Shown here one piece after another: positions 14,972 to 23,403 of a stretch of 26,630 nt of DNA; position 1 is the stretch's first letter; each line of letters starts with the position of its first letter. The position numbers and the translations under genes are program-made. The notes beneath the pieces are model-generated. The model saw only the letters and a list, made by a program, of their open reading frames with translations. It was not told the origin of the DNA and did no database searches. The stretch is from an uncultured Anaerococcus sp. (GTDB lineage Bacteria; Bacillota; Clostridia; Tissierellales; Peptoniphilaceae): contig NZ_CALTUX010000028.1 in the NCBI RefSeq assembly GCF_943912825.1, positions 1 through 26,630 on the forward strand, in the 5' to 3' direction.

Positions 14972-15681
14972 TAGTCCTCCTTGTAGGTTCCGTTTATTTT
15001 TCTGACTTGGTCGGTATATGAACCTTCCTTATAAATTATAATTGGGTCTTCGATTTTAAGACCATCTTTGGCATTTTTTACAAATTCTATGAGGATAAAT
15101 TGGGGCTTAGTATCAAAGGTAGATGATACAAAACGGATTCTTTTTGCCTTAAGATTGCCTGATTTTTGAAAGATTTCTACCATTCTTTCCGGCTTGTGGA
15201 CCATAAAAAGTTTGCCCTTATCCTTTAAGGTCTTGTTGGCAAATGAAAATATATCGTCTAAATTAAGATAGATTTCTTGTCTGGAGATAAGAAATTCCTC
15301 ATCCTTATTGCCTATATTGTGGCCTTTCTTATAATAAGGCGGATTGGTTATGATATAATCTAGAGAGTTTTCCTTAAAATCTATTTTATTTAGGTCATTG
15401 GCGATAATTTCTATATTGTCTATGCCATTAAGGGCTAAATTTTCCCTTAAAATTTCTACTTTGTGTTTTTGAATTTCTACAGCATAGACCCTATTAAGCT
15501 CATAAAGGTCATTTGCCATCATGGCGAGTATTCCATTTCCTGCTCCTATATCTAAAAGGTTAGCTCCTTTTTTCATCTTGGCAAAGTCTCCTAAGAGGAT
15601 TGAATCAATCCCGAAGGAATAGGACCCATCTACATGAATCATCTTTATCTTTGTTCTTGGTATATAATCTAGTTTTCTCAT
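14971..15681 (-). CDS. TrmN6/YabB-like tRNA adenine-N6 methyltransferase
   Basis: A 236-residue class I SAM methyltransferase. The SAM loop is DIGAGNG (residues 44-50) and the amino-group methylation motif is NPPY (113-116) in ITNPPYYKKG. The start (YSFGIDSILLGDFAKMKKGA) matches the YabB/TrmN6 family, whose E. coli member modifies A37 of tRNA1(Val). The exact substrate here is not proven. The ATG at 15681 has no ribosome-binding site, and a TATAAT box lies only 6 bases upstream, so the message may be leaderless. Starting at the next Met (residue 14) would cut into the conserved N-terminus. Confidence 0.87.
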   Translation of the reverse strand: MRKLDYIPRTKIKMIHVDGSYSFGIDSILLGDFAKMKKGANLLDIGAGNGILAMMANDLYELNRVYAVEIQKHKVEILRENLALNGIDNIEIIANDLNKIDFKENSLDYIITNPPYYKKGHNIGNKDEEFLISRQEIYLNLDDIFSFANKTLKDKGKLFMVHKPERMVEIFQKSGNLKAKRIRFVSSTFDTKPQFILIEFVKNAKDGLKIEDPIIIYKEGSYTDQVRKINGTYKED

Positions 15682-15687
15682 AAGTCT

Positions 15688-15696
15688 ATTATATCA
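15688..15696 (-). promoter_or_regulatory. Extended -10 promoter abutting the trmN6-like start codon
   Basis: On the minus strand TGATATAAT reads from 15696 to 15688, a TGN-extended -10 box. Six bases later is the ATG, so transcription is expected to begin at or within a base of the start codon. No good -35 box is at standard spacing. Confidence 0.6.
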
Positions 15697-15728
15697 GATT
15701 ATGGAAAAATATAAATTCAAAATAATAT

Positions 15729-15757
15729 TTGACATTGGGAAAACCTTATATTATAAT
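15729..15757 (+). promoter_or_regulatory. Promoter of the riboflavin operon
   Basis: TTGACA (15729-15734) and TATAAT (15752-15757) with 17 bases between them, a near-ideal sigma-A promoter about 20 bases upstream of the riboswitch. Confidence 0.85.
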
Positions 15758-15776
15758 ATAAATGTAATTAGAAATA

Positions 15777-15882
15777 ATCTTCAGGGCGGGGCGTAATTCC
15801 CCACCGGCAGTTATAGTCTGCGAGCGAAAGCCGAATCGGTGAAATTCCGATGCCGACAGTTAGAGTCTGGATGAGAGAAGTT
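15777..15882 (+). ncRNA. FMN riboswitch (RFN element)
   Basis: The conserved RFN strings occur in order: ATCTTCAGGGCGGGG, AATTCCCCACCGGC, GCGAGCGAAAGCC, a GAATCGGTGAAATTCCGA arm, GCCGACAGTTAGAGTCTGG and ATGAGAGAAG. The closing stem CTTC/GAAG brackets the domain. It binds FMN and is expected to favour the downstream terminator, repressing ribD-ribE-ribBA-ribH-HAD when flavin is plentiful. Confidence 0.97.
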
Positions 15883-15926
15883 TATATTTTTTCCCTATAT
15901 TTGTGAAAAAATTTTCTTTTAATTTT

Positions 15927-15949
15927 AGTCCCTGAAAGGGGACTTTTTT
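15927..15949 (+). terminator. Riboswitch-controlled terminator before ribD
   Basis: AGTCCC (15927-15932) pairs with GGGACT (15939-15944), followed by a T run ending at 15949. A competing pairing, GGGGAC (15938-15943) with GTTCCCC (15950-15956), overlaps the 3' arm and could also form. The expression platform is therefore transcriptional, with the ribD ribosome-binding site just beyond. Confidence 0.85.
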
Positions 15950-15969
15950 GTTCCCCAAAAGGAGGAGAT

Positions 15970-17046
15970 TTGAATTACGAAAATTTGATGAAAGAGTGCT
16001 TTAAACTAGCTAAAAAGGGAGCGGGAAGGGTTCTTACCAATCCCATGGTTGGGGCGCTTGTATATAAGGATGGAGAAATTATAGGCAAGGGCTATCATAA
16101 GTCTTTTTATGATGACCATGCAGAAATTGACTGCTTTAAAAATCTCAAGGAAGACGCAAAAGGCGCTACACTTTTTGTAAACTTAGAGCCATGCTCACAT
16201 TTTGGCAAACATCCGCCTTGTGTTGATGAAGTCATAAGAAGGGGCATAGCTAAGGTTGTTATAGCAAATCTTGATACCAACCCAAAAGTCGATGGGATTA
16301 AAAAGCTCAAGGAAGCAGGTATTGAGGTTGTTACTGGAGTTTTGGAAGATGAAGGCAAGAGGCTAAATGAGAAGTTCTTCTTTAATATGAAATATAAGAG
16401 ACCTCTTGTTAGTCTAAAATATGCCATGAGCCTTGATGGGAAAATAGCCACAGAAACTTATGATTCTAAACGGATAAGCGGCGAAAAATCAAGGGCCTAT
16501 GTCCACAAGCTTAGGAATGATTATGATGCTATTATTATAGGGAAAAATACTCTGTTAAAGGATAAGGCAAGGCTTAATTGCAGGCTTAAAGATGGTGTTG
16601 ACCCTATTAGAGTTATAGTTGCTTCTGACTTAGCTTTTGATCCTGACCTTGATATTTTTAACCTAGAATCAGATAAGAAAACTTATATAGGAACCATAGG
16701 AGATAAGGAAACTAACTTAAATGCTGAGATTATTTCCTGCAAAGAAAAGGATGGGCAGGTTGATTTAAAGGATTTGGTTGGAAAATTATATGAAATGAAT
16801 GTTTCATCAATCTTAGTTGAAGGCGGATCTCTACTCAATTCTTCCTTTTTGGAAGCAGACCTAGTTGATAAAATATATGAATTTATTGCCCCAATCGTAG
16901 TCGGAGGAGAAAAATCTAGGTCAGCCTTCATGGGCGAAGGAGCCAAGGCTATAAAAGATGCTAAGAAATTTAGAATTGATCGTATAGAAAGATTTGATGA
17001 AGACATCATGCTAGAGGTGAGAAATGTTTACAGGGATTTCAGTTGA
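15970..17046 (+). CDS. ribD: Bifunctional riboflavin deaminase/reductase RibD
   Basis: A 358-residue enzyme for two successive steps of riboflavin synthesis. The N-terminal deaminase has the zinc site His50-Ala-Glu52 and Cys75/Cys84 in PCSHFGKHPPC. The C-terminal NADPH-dependent reductase begins near residue 150 (RPLVSLKYAMSLDGKIATET) and includes ILVEGGSLLNSSFL. The TTG start at 15970 is well supported by GGAGGAG just upstream. It is the first gene after the FMN riboswitch, and its 3' end overlaps ribE by 23 bases. Confidence 0.97.
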   Translation: MNYENLMKECFKLAKKGAGRVLTNPMVGALVYKDGEIIGKGYHKSFYDDHAEIDCFKNLKEDAKGATLFVNLEPCSHFGKHPPCVDEVIRRGIAKVVIANLDTNPKVDGIKKLKEAGIEVVTGVLEDEGKRLNEKFFFNMKYKRPLVSLKYAMSLDGKIATETYDSKRISGEKSRAYVHKLRNDYDAIIIGKNTLLKDKARLNCRLKDGVDPIRVIVASDLAFDPDLDIFNLESDKKTYIGTIGDKETNLNAEIISCKEKDGQVDLKDLVGKLYEMNVSSILVEGGSLLNSSFLEADLVDKIYEFIAPIVVGGEKSRSAFMGEGAKAIKDAKKFRIDRIERFDEDIMLEVRNVYRDFS

Positions 17047-17638
17047 ATTAGGCAAGGTAAGCCAGTTTTCAAATAAGTCTGACCACGTAGAGATTAAAGT
17101 CACTTGCAAGGAGGTCTTAGAAGATTTAAAACTTGGAGATTCTATTATGACTGATGGGGTATGCCTGACTGTTAAGGAATTTGGTCCTGATTATTACAAG
17201 GCAGACCTAATGCAGGAAAGCCTAGATAAGACAAAATTTACTCCTTCAATACTTGGAAAATATGTCAACCTAGAAAGGGCCCTTCGCTTTGCAGATAGGC
17301 TTGATGGTCACATTGTCCAAGGTCACATCGATGGGGTTGGAAAACTTATATCAATAAATAAAAATGTCTATAGGTTTAAAACAAAAAGAGAAATTTGTAA
17401 GTATATAGTCAACAAGGGTTCGGTGGCCATAGATGGTATATCCTTAACTGTATCTAAAGAATCTGCAGATACTTTCGAAGTTTCACTCATTCCTGAAACT
17501 ATTGCAAATACTAATTTTAAATATATAAAGAATGGAGATTTGGTAAATATAGAAACAGACATAATCGGAAGATTTGTAGAAAAATTATACAAAAACGAAA
17601 ATAAGGAGGATTTAAGCTCACTTTTGGGGCTAAATTGA
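17024..17638 (+). CDS. ribE: Riboflavin synthase alpha subunit
   Basis: A 204-residue riboflavin synthase, which dismutates two 6,7-dimethyl-8-ribityllumazine molecules into riboflavin and the pyrimidine substrate of RibH. It starts with the hallmark MFTGI and has two lumazine-binding repeats, the first ending near GHIVQGHIDGVGKL and the second near VAIDGISLTVS. An AGAGGTGAG ribosome-binding site lies within the end of ribD. The next gene starts one base after its stop codon. Confidence 0.96.
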   Translation: MFTGISVELGKVSQFSNKSDHVEIKVTCKEVLEDLKLGDSIMTDGVCLTVKEFGPDYYKADLMQESLDKTKFTPSILGKYVNLERALRFADRLDGHIVQGHIDGVGKLISINKNVYRFKTKREICKYIVNKGSVAIDGISLTVSKESADTFEVSLIPETIANTNFKYIKNGDLVNIETDIIGRFVEKLYKNENKEDLSSLLGLN

Positions 17639-17639
17639 T

Positions 17640-18851
17640 ATGGATAGTGTAAAAGAAGTAATAGAAGCATTAAAGAGAAATGAAATCGTAATAGTAACTG
17701 ATGATGAATCAAGAGAAAACGAGGGAGACTTCATCTGCCCTGGCGAAAATGTGACAGGACAGATGGTAAATATAATGGCAACTTACGGCAAGGGCCTCAT
17801 TTGTACACCAATATCAAAGGCAGTAGCAGAAAGATTGAACCTCCACCCAATGGTTGAAAATAATACAGATAATCACGAGACAGCCTTTACAGTATCTATT
17901 GACCATGTAGACACCACAACCGGTATATCAGCCTTTGAGAGGGCTAAGACAATTAGAGAGCTTGTAAATCCTAAGTCAAAAGCAGAAGACTTTAGAAGGC
18001 CAGGCCACGTTTTTCCTTTAATAGCTAAAGAAGGAGGAGTCTTGGTAAGGGATGGCCATACAGAGGCGACAGTTGACCTTATGAGGCTAGCAGGCCTTAA
18101 GGAAGTAGGCCTTTGCTGTGAAATTATGGCAGATGACGGTCATATGATGAGGGGCGATGACCTTAAAAACTTAGCTAAAGAGCTTGGTATGAAGATGACA
18201 ACTGTAGAAAAAATCCAAGAATATAGGAGATCTCTTGAGGAAGTAGGGCTTAAGAAAACAAATCCAGTAAAACTACCAAGTGATTATGGAAATTTTGTTG
18301 CTTACGGCTTCCTTGATGAAAAAACTGGCAAGGAGCATATAGCCATAACTAAAGGTGAAATCAAGTCTAAAAACGTCCTAACTAGAATCCACTCAGAATG
18401 CCTAACTGGTGATGTACTTGGATCAAAAAGATGTGATTGTGGTAGTCAACTCCACAAGGCTCTCAAGAAAATTGAAGAAAACGGCCAGGGCGTCCTTCTT
18501 TATTTACGCCAAGAAGGCAGGGGTATAGGCTTATTTAACAAGCTTAAGGCCTACGAACTCCAAGAACAAGGCTATGACACTGTCGATGCTAACCTAAAGC
18601 TAGGCTTTCCTGAGGATATGAGAGATTATAAAATAGCAGCAGAAATGTTAAGAAAGCTAGGGGTAGAGTCAATTAGCCTTATGACAAATAATCCTGACAA
18701 AATTAATCAAATAGAAAAATATGGGATTAGGGTGGAAAAAAGAGAACCTTTAGAAATAAGGTCAAACAATATTGATAGAAATTACCTAAAAATAAAAGCT
18801 ATAAGAATGGGACATGAATTAAAAGAATTTAAGGAGATAAAAAATGCGTGA
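17640..18851 (+). CDS. ribBA: 3,4-DHBP synthase / GTP cyclohydrolase II
   Basis: A 403-residue bifunctional enzyme supplying both precursors of the pathway. The N-terminal dihydroxybutanone-phosphate synthase has DDESRENEGDFICPGE (21-36) and RPGHVFPL (120-127). The C-terminal GTP cyclohydrolase II, from about residue 207, has zinc ligands Cys254, Cys265 and Cys267 in ECLTGDVLGSKRCDCG and the LRQEGRGIGLFNK substrate motif. Both halves look complete. The 3' end overlaps ribH by 8 bases. Confidence 0.97.
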   Translation: MDSVKEVIEALKRNEIVIVTDDESRENEGDFICPGENVTGQMVNIMATYGKGLICTPISKAVAERLNLHPMVENNTDNHETAFTVSIDHVDTTTGISAFERAKTIRELVNPKSKAEDFRRPGHVFPLIAKEGGVLVRDGHTEATVDLMRLAGLKEVGLCCEIMADDGHMMRGDDLKNLAKELGMKMTTVEKIQEYRRSLEEVGLKKTNPVKLPSDYGNFVAYGFLDEKTGKEHIAITKGEIKSKNVLTRIHSECLTGDVLGSKRCDCGSQLHKALKKIEENGQGVLLYLRQEGRGIGLFNKLKAYELQEQGYDTVDANLKLGFPEDMRDYKIAAEMLRKLGVESISLMTNNPDKINQIEKYGIRVEKREPLEIRSNNIDRNYLKIKAIRMGHELKEFKEIKNA

Positions 18852-19305
18852 ATTTAGTGCTAATTTAGTTTCAAATAATAAAAAATATGCCATAGTGGTT
18901 GCAAGATTTAATAATTTTATAACAGATAGGCTCTTAGAAGGTTGCCTTGATGCCTTGAAAAGACATGAGGTGAAAGATGATGAAATATCTATAGTAAGGG
19001 TGCCTGGTGCCTTTGAAATACCTCTTGCTGCTAAGAAACTTGCAAAAAAAGATGATATAGATGCTGTAATTTGCTTGGGAGCTGTAATTAGAGGAGATAC
19101 ACCACACTTTGATTATGTTTGTGCAGAAGTATCTAAGGGAGTGGCAGCTGTAGGTCTTGATAGCGAAAAACCAGTGATATTTGGAGTTGTAACAACAGAT
19201 AATGTAGACCAAGCAGTCCAAAGGGCAGGAGTTAAGTCAGGAAATAAGGGAGCAGAAGCAGCTATTTCTGCTATAGAAATGGCAAATTTGGTCGACCTTA
19301 TATGA
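18844..19305 (+). CDS. ribH: 6,7-dimethyl-8-ribityllumazine synthase
   Basis: A 153-residue lumazine synthase, which condenses the RibD product (after dephosphorylation) with dihydroxybutanone phosphate. Characteristic strings are ARFNNFITDRLLEG, VRVPGAFEIP and LGAVIRGDTPHFDYV with the catalytic His88. The family forms icosahedral or pentameric shells. AAGGAG lies within the end of ribBA. The stop overlaps the start of the HAD gene by 4 bases. Confidence 0.97.
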   Translation: MREFSANLVSNNKKYAIVVARFNNFITDRLLEGCLDALKRHEVKDDEISIVRVPGAFEIPLAAKKLAKKDDIDAVICLGAVIRGDTPHFDYVCAEVSKGVAAVGLDSEKPVIFGVVTTDNVDQAVQRAGVKSGNKGAEAAISAIEMANLVDLI

Positions 19306-19898
19306 TCTTAGTATTTGACTTTGACGGGACAATCCATAAGACGGAAATAGCCTACAAAAAGGCCATTATAGAAAGCCTTAGCGACTTAAAATTATCAATT
19401 GATGATTTTGACTTCAAATCCTTTATAGGGATGGGGCCAAAAGAGGTTTGGGATATAATTTTAAAAGATGATTCTGATAAAACCCCTTATATAAGAAAAA
19501 ATGGCGATAGGATTATAAAATATATGACTGAAGTAGGCGAGCTTTATGATGGAGCCATTGAAACACTTTCCTATCTAAAAGAAAAATACGAACTCTATAT
19601 TTTATCAAAGTGTAGGAGAGTTTACATGGATGCCGCCAGGGAAAAGTTTGGCTTAGATAGGTATTTTTCAAAATATTTTATTGGGGAAGACTACGATTAT
19701 TTGGATAAGTATAAGATTCTTAGAAAAGAACTAGACAGCGATTATATAATGATTGGCGACCGTAGGGAAGATATGGAGGCAGGCCTTAAGAACAAACAGA
19801 AGACAATTTTTGCGACTTACGGCTATGGAAATCCAGCGGAGGCTTGTGGAGTAGATATAAAAATCTCTTCAATATTAGAATTAAAGGATATTTTATAA
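19302..19898 (+). CDS. HAD hydrolase, candidate riboflavin-pathway phosphatase
   Basis: A 198-residue haloacid-dehalogenase-type phosphatase. Motif I is FDFDGT with Asp6 and Asp8, motif II has Ser102 (YILSKCRR), and motif IV is IGDRREDMEAGLKN with Asp153. A small helical cap sits between motifs I and II. The closest general class is the Gph/PGMB type. Its ATGA overlap with ribH and place at the end of the riboswitch-controlled operon suggest it removes the phosphate from 5-amino-6-(5-phosphoribitylamino)uracil, the one step not covered by RibD, RibE, RibBA and RibH. That is an inference from context; phosphoglycolate or another sugar phosphate remains possible. Confidence 0.85.
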   Translation: MILVFDFDGTIHKTEIAYKKAIIESLSDLKLSIDDFDFKSFIGMGPKEVWDIILKDDSDKTPYIRKNGDRIIKYMTEVGELYDGAIETLSYLKEKYELYILSKCRRVYMDAAREKFGLDRYFSKYFIGEDYDYLDKYKILRKELDSDYIMIGDRREDMEAGLKNKQKTIFATYGYGNPAEACGVDIKISSILELKDIL

Positions 19899-19968
19899 AT
19901 TATAAATAAAAAAGCTAGCCTTGGAGAATTGTAAATAAATTCAACAAGGCTAGCTTTATTTATAATTT
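19897..19968. terminator. Bidirectional terminator between the rib operon and ALDH gene
   Basis: A long stem pairs 19897-19923 with 19945-19968: AGCTAGCCTTG with CAAGGCTAGCT, extended by an A/T-rich portion. It separates two convergent genes and has T-rich or A-rich flanks on both sides. Confidence 0.85.
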
Positions 19969-19976
19969 AATTTATA

Positions 19977-21401
19977 TTAGGCAGTGTGGATTGACTTAGC
20001 TTCTAGGTATTCCATAAGTCCAAATTTTCCACCTTCTCTGCCTACTCCTGATTGCTTAAAGCCACCAAAAGGTAGTTCAGGGCTTCCTCCGTTAGAATTT
20101 AGGTAGACATCGCCAGCTTTGATTTCATAGGCGATTTCTTCTGCTTCTTCTTCATTGCCAAAGACAGCGGAAGATAGGCCAAAGTCCACAGCATTTGCTA
20201 CTTCTATAGCTTCTTTTTTATCTTTTACCTTTATTATAGAAAGGACAGGTCCAAAAATTTCCTTATCGTGGATGGCCATACCTGGCTTAACATCAGTAAA
20301 GATGACAGGTTTTACATAATAGCCAACTTTGTTTTCTGTAGGCACTTCTCCTTTAAGAAGGCTAGCACCTTCTTTGATTCCTTCTTCTATAAAGCCCTTA
20401 ACCCTGTTAAATTGCTTTTTACCAGCTAGGGTCCCAACGACTGTTTTTTCATCATTTGGATCACCTACTGGATAATTATCATATTGAGCTAGGAATTCTT
20501 TTATAACATCCTCGTAAATATCTTCAGTTATAATTACCCTTGATAGGCATGAGCAAGTTTGGCCTACATTTAGGTATACTCTGTTTAATACTTGCTTTAC
20601 ACCCATTTTTATATCGGCCCCCTTAATGAAGACTGCTGGGGACTTACCACCAAGTTCAAGAACAACTTTTTTAGATGTATCCATGGCATGCTTGGCTGAA
20701 GAAGCTCCTCCAGCAAGGCTTCCTGTGTAAGAAACCATGCCTACCTTAGGATGGGAGTTTAAAATATCTCCAACCTCCGCTCCAGATCCTGTGATTAGGT
20801 TAAAAACGCCCTTAGGCAGACCGATTTCATCAAAGGCCTTGGCCACAAAATAGGCTGTAAGTGGTGTATCTGAGGCAGGTTTTTGGACTACTGTACATCC
20901 CATTAGTAGGGCGGGTATAACTTTCATTACGATTTGTCCTAAAGGATAATTCCAAGGGGTAAGGCTAGCTACAACTCCAATTGGCTCCATCCTTACATAA
21001 CCACCATTCATATCAATTCTATAATCGATTTTCCTAGCCTGGTCGATAAAGACATCTATTCTTTTCATCTGTTTGTCAAATTGGCCTGGCTTTGCAATTC
21101 TTATTGGTACTCCAAGTTCATCTTTGATTGTCTCTATAATTTCATCTTGGTGATCTATCATCCGATTCTTAAATTTCTCTATATAGGAAATTCTTTCTTC
21201 AAGACTAGTTTTAGAAAAAGTTTTAAAAGCCTCATAAGCAGACTCAACTGCAAGGTTTATTTCATCGGCACTAGCCTTTGGGACTCTCCCTATAATTTTT
21301 CCTGTGGCTGGATTTTCAACCTCTATCCATTTGTTTGTTTGGCTATCAATATATGATCCATTTATATATAATTTTTCATTGTTAAGTTTTTCAAAATTCA
21401 T
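19977..21401 (-). CDS. NAD(P)-dependent aldehyde dehydrogenase
   Basis: A 474-residue ALDH-superfamily enzyme. Conserved residues are Asn151 (PWNYPLGQ), Lys174 (VQKPASDTPLTA), Glu249 (LELGGKSPAVF) and the nucleophile Cys283 in VGQTCSCLSRV. The ending has PFGGFKQSGVGREGG. Length and motifs are complete, so it should oxidise an aldehyde to the acid, but the substrate cannot be read from the sequence and the neighbours give no clue. AAGGAG precedes the ATG. TTGATA and TACACA, about 18 bases apart upstream, are a weak promoter candidate. The gene is monocistronic, convergent with the rib operon and divergent from glmM. Confidence 0.92.
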   Translation of the reverse strand: MNFEKLNNEKLYINGSYIDSQTNKWIEVENPATGKIIGRVPKASADEINLAVESAYEAFKTFSKTSLEERISYIEKFKNRMIDHQDEIIETIKDELGVPIRIAKPGQFDKQMKRIDVFIDQARKIDYRIDMNGGYVRMEPIGVVASLTPWNYPLGQIVMKVIPALLMGCTVVQKPASDTPLTAYFVAKAFDEIGLPKGVFNLITGSGAEVGDILNSHPKVGMVSYTGSLAGGASSAKHAMDTSKKVVLELGGKSPAVFIKGADIKMGVKQVLNRVYLNVGQTCSCLSRVIITEDIYEDVIKEFLAQYDNYPVGDPNDEKTVVGTLAGKKQFNRVKGFIEEGIKEGASLLKGEVPTENKVGYYVKPVIFTDVKPGMAIHDKEIFGPVLSIIKVKDKKEAIEVANAVDFGLSSAVFGNEEEAEEIAYEIKAGDVYLNSNGGSPELPFGGFKQSGVGREGGKFGLMEYLEAKSIHTA

Positions 21402-21499
21402 ATCATTACTCCTTCCTATTTTGTGTACCCGATTTTTCTTAAATTTATCAAAAGGGTATAATATAAAAAAATAAAGAACTTAAATTTAAGGAGATATAA

Positions 21500-22849
21500 A
21501 TGAAATATTTTGGTACAGATGGATTTAGGGGAGAAGCCAATGAAGGGCTTAACGTATACCATGCCTTTAAAATCGGTAGATTTATAGGAGATTATTTTTC
21601 AAAAAAGAAAAATGGCAATGGTAAGATCCTAATAGGCAAGGATACCAGAAGGTCTTCATATATGTTTGAAGATGCCTTATCAGCTGGTATTACCTCTTCA
21701 GGCTCAAATGCCTACCTACTCCACGTTACAACAACTCCTTCAGTTTCATATATAACAAGGGTAGAAGATTTTGATTGTGGAATTATGATAACAGCAAGTC
21801 ATAATCCTTATCATGATAACGGTATAAAAATTATAAATAAAAATGGCGAGAAAATGGAGGATGACTTCCTTGAAAGCCTAGAAGAATATATAGATTCTGA
21901 TATAAAATCTATAGACCTTGCTAAGGGTGAAGATATAGGAAGGACAGTTGACTATATAGGAGGTAGGAATAGGTATATTGCCTATTTGATTCAAACTGTG
22001 ACAAAGTCCTTTGAGGGAGTGAGAGTAGGTCTTGACCCAGCAAATGGTGCTGCCTTTACAATTGCAAAACCTGTATATGATGCGCTTGGTGCAGATACCT
22101 TTGTAATAAATGATGAGCCTAATGGTTTTAACATCAATAACAATGCAGGATCAACCCATATAGGAGTCCTAAGAGATTTTGTTGTAAAAAATAAACTAGA
22201 CATTGGCTTTGCCTATGATGGTGATGCTGACAGGTGTATAGCCGTTGATTCAGAGGGAAATATTGTAGATGGGGATGCTATCCTTTATGTACTTGCAAAT
22301 TATATGAAAAAAGAAGGAGGCCTAGATTCAAACAAGGTAGTAACAACAGTGATGTCAAATATCGGTCTTTATAAAGCCTTTGATAATCTTGGAATTGGTT
22401 ATGAAAAAACTGATGTAGGTGATAAATATGTCCACCAAAGAATGTATGAAAAAGACATTGAACTAGGTGGGGAGCAATCAGGCCATATAATATTAAAGAA
22501 ATTTGCCAATACAGGTGACGGAATCCTAACATCTCTTAAGATTATGGAGGCTGTGATAGAATCAAAATCTGACCTTAAAACTTTAACAAGAGATTTGAAA
22601 ATCTACCCACAAGTCTTAATAAATGTAAGAGTTAAGGATAAGGACACAGTATTAGATAATGAAGGAGTAGCTTCTGTGATTGAAAAAATAACTGCTGACC
22701 TAGCTGACTCAGGTAGAGTTTTAGTCCGTAAATCCGGAACAGAACCACTTGTTAGGGTAATGGTTGAAGCAGAAACTGAAGAAGTCGCCCACGAAGCTGC
22801 TGATGAAATTGTAAAAGCAATTAAAGATAATGGATTAAGTCTTGATTAA
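21500..22849 (+). CDS. glmM: Phosphoglucosamine mutase
   Basis: A 449-residue alpha-phosphohexomutase that converts glucosamine-6-phosphate to glucosamine-1-phosphate for UDP-GlcNAc and cell-wall synthesis. It starts MKYFGTDGFRGEANEGL. The phosphorylated serine is Ser100 in TASHNPYHDNGIKI, the metal loop is YDGDADRC, and the phosphate-binding C-terminal loop is RKSGTEPLVRVM. TAAGGAG precedes the ATG and a TATAAT lies at 21457-21462 without a good -35 box. The end overlaps the next small gene by 8 bases. Confidence 0.97.
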   Translation: MKYFGTDGFRGEANEGLNVYHAFKIGRFIGDYFSKKKNGNGKILIGKDTRRSSYMFEDALSAGITSSGSNAYLLHVTTTPSVSYITRVEDFDCGIMITASHNPYHDNGIKIINKNGEKMEDDFLESLEEYIDSDIKSIDLAKGEDIGRTVDYIGGRNRYIAYLIQTVTKSFEGVRVGLDPANGAAFTIAKPVYDALGADTFVINDEPNGFNINNNAGSTHIGVLRDFVVKNKLDIGFAYDGDADRCIAVDSEGNIVDGDAILYVLANYMKKEGGLDSNKVVTTVMSNIGLYKAFDNLGIGYEKTDVGDKYVHQRMYEKDIELGGEQSGHIILKKFANTGDGILTSLKIMEAVIESKSDLKTLTRDLKIYPQVLINVRVKDKDTVLDNEGVASVIEKITADLADSGRVLVRKSGTEPLVRVMVEAETEEVAHEAADEIVKAIKDNGLSLD

Positions 22850-23165
22850 AGATTTCAAATCTGGACGAGAAATAGACATAAGAGAGAAGATGTTAATAAT
22901 AAAAGATAGGGTTTACGCTAAAGAATCCTATATAGCCTTTGATACATCAAATCTTAAGGGCTATCCACCAGTAATGTATTATGATAGGGAAGATGAATAT
23001 CTTGGAAGAGCTTATGAAGACAATCTCTACGAGCTTGATGATATAGAGGATATACTAATTTCTTATTCAGATTATTGCTTTTCAAACCATGATTTAGATG
23101 ATTTAAGAAAAGTTCTTATCAAAAAAAGAGAAATTTTTTTAAAAAACCTACTAAAAATTGACTAA
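22842..23165 (+). CDS. Unrecognised acidic protein downstream of glmM
   Basis: A 107-residue protein that I cannot assign. The middle is rich in Tyr, Asp and Glu (YYDREDEYLGRAYEDNLYEL, then DDIEDILISYSDYCF) and the end is basic (RKVLIKKREIFLKNLLKID). No membrane segment or known motif is visible. The TTG at 22842 overlaps the glmM stop by 8 bases and lacks a strong ribosome-binding site, which suggests coupling to glmM. An ATG at 22890 (residue 17) is an alternative start. The rpmG promoter begins right after its stop. It could be a cytoplasmic accessory protein, but no function can be inferred. Confidence 0.65.
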   Translation: MIKDFKSGREIDIREKMLIIKDRVYAKESYIAFDTSNLKGYPPVMYYDREDEYLGRAYEDNLYELDDIEDILISYSDYCFSNHDLDDLRKVLIKKREIFLKNLLKID

Positions 23166-23170
23166 AAGTA

Positions 23171-23202
23171 TTGACAAAGACAGACTTAGATGGTAATATA
23201 AT
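23171..23202 (+). promoter_or_regulatory. Promoter of rpmG-secE-nusG and following ribosomal genes
   Basis: TTGACA at 23171-23176, then TAATAT at 23194-23199 with 17 bases between, overlapping a TATAAT at 23197-23202. It lies 6 bases after the preceding stop codon and about 45 bases before rpmG. Confidence 0.75.
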
Positions 23203-23245
23203 TCATTGTATGGAAGTATCCGTATAAGTAAATAGGAGGTGTTTT

Positions 23246-23395
23246 ATGAGAACTAAAGTTAAATTAGAATGCACAGAATGCAAAAACAGAAACTATGATA
23301 CAACTAAAAACAAAAAAACTCATAGTGAAAGAATTGAGCTTAACAAATATTGCCCATTCTGCAAAAAGCACACAGTTCATAAAGAAACAAAGTAG
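23246..23395 (+). CDS. rpmG: 50S ribosomal protein L33
   Basis: A 49-residue protein: MRTKVKLECTECKNRNYDTT at the start, ending with YCPFCKKHTVHKETK. The four cysteines in CTEC and CPFC form the zinc ribbon, so this is the zinc-dependent (C+) form of L33. AATAGGAGGTG gives a strong ribosome-binding site. rpmG before secE-nusG is the usual Firmicutes order. The gene is short, so length filters can miss it. Confidence 0.96.
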   Translation: MRTKVKLECTECKNRNYDTTKNKKTHSERIELNKYCPFCKKHTVHKETK

Positions 23396-23403
23396 GAGTA
23401 ATA

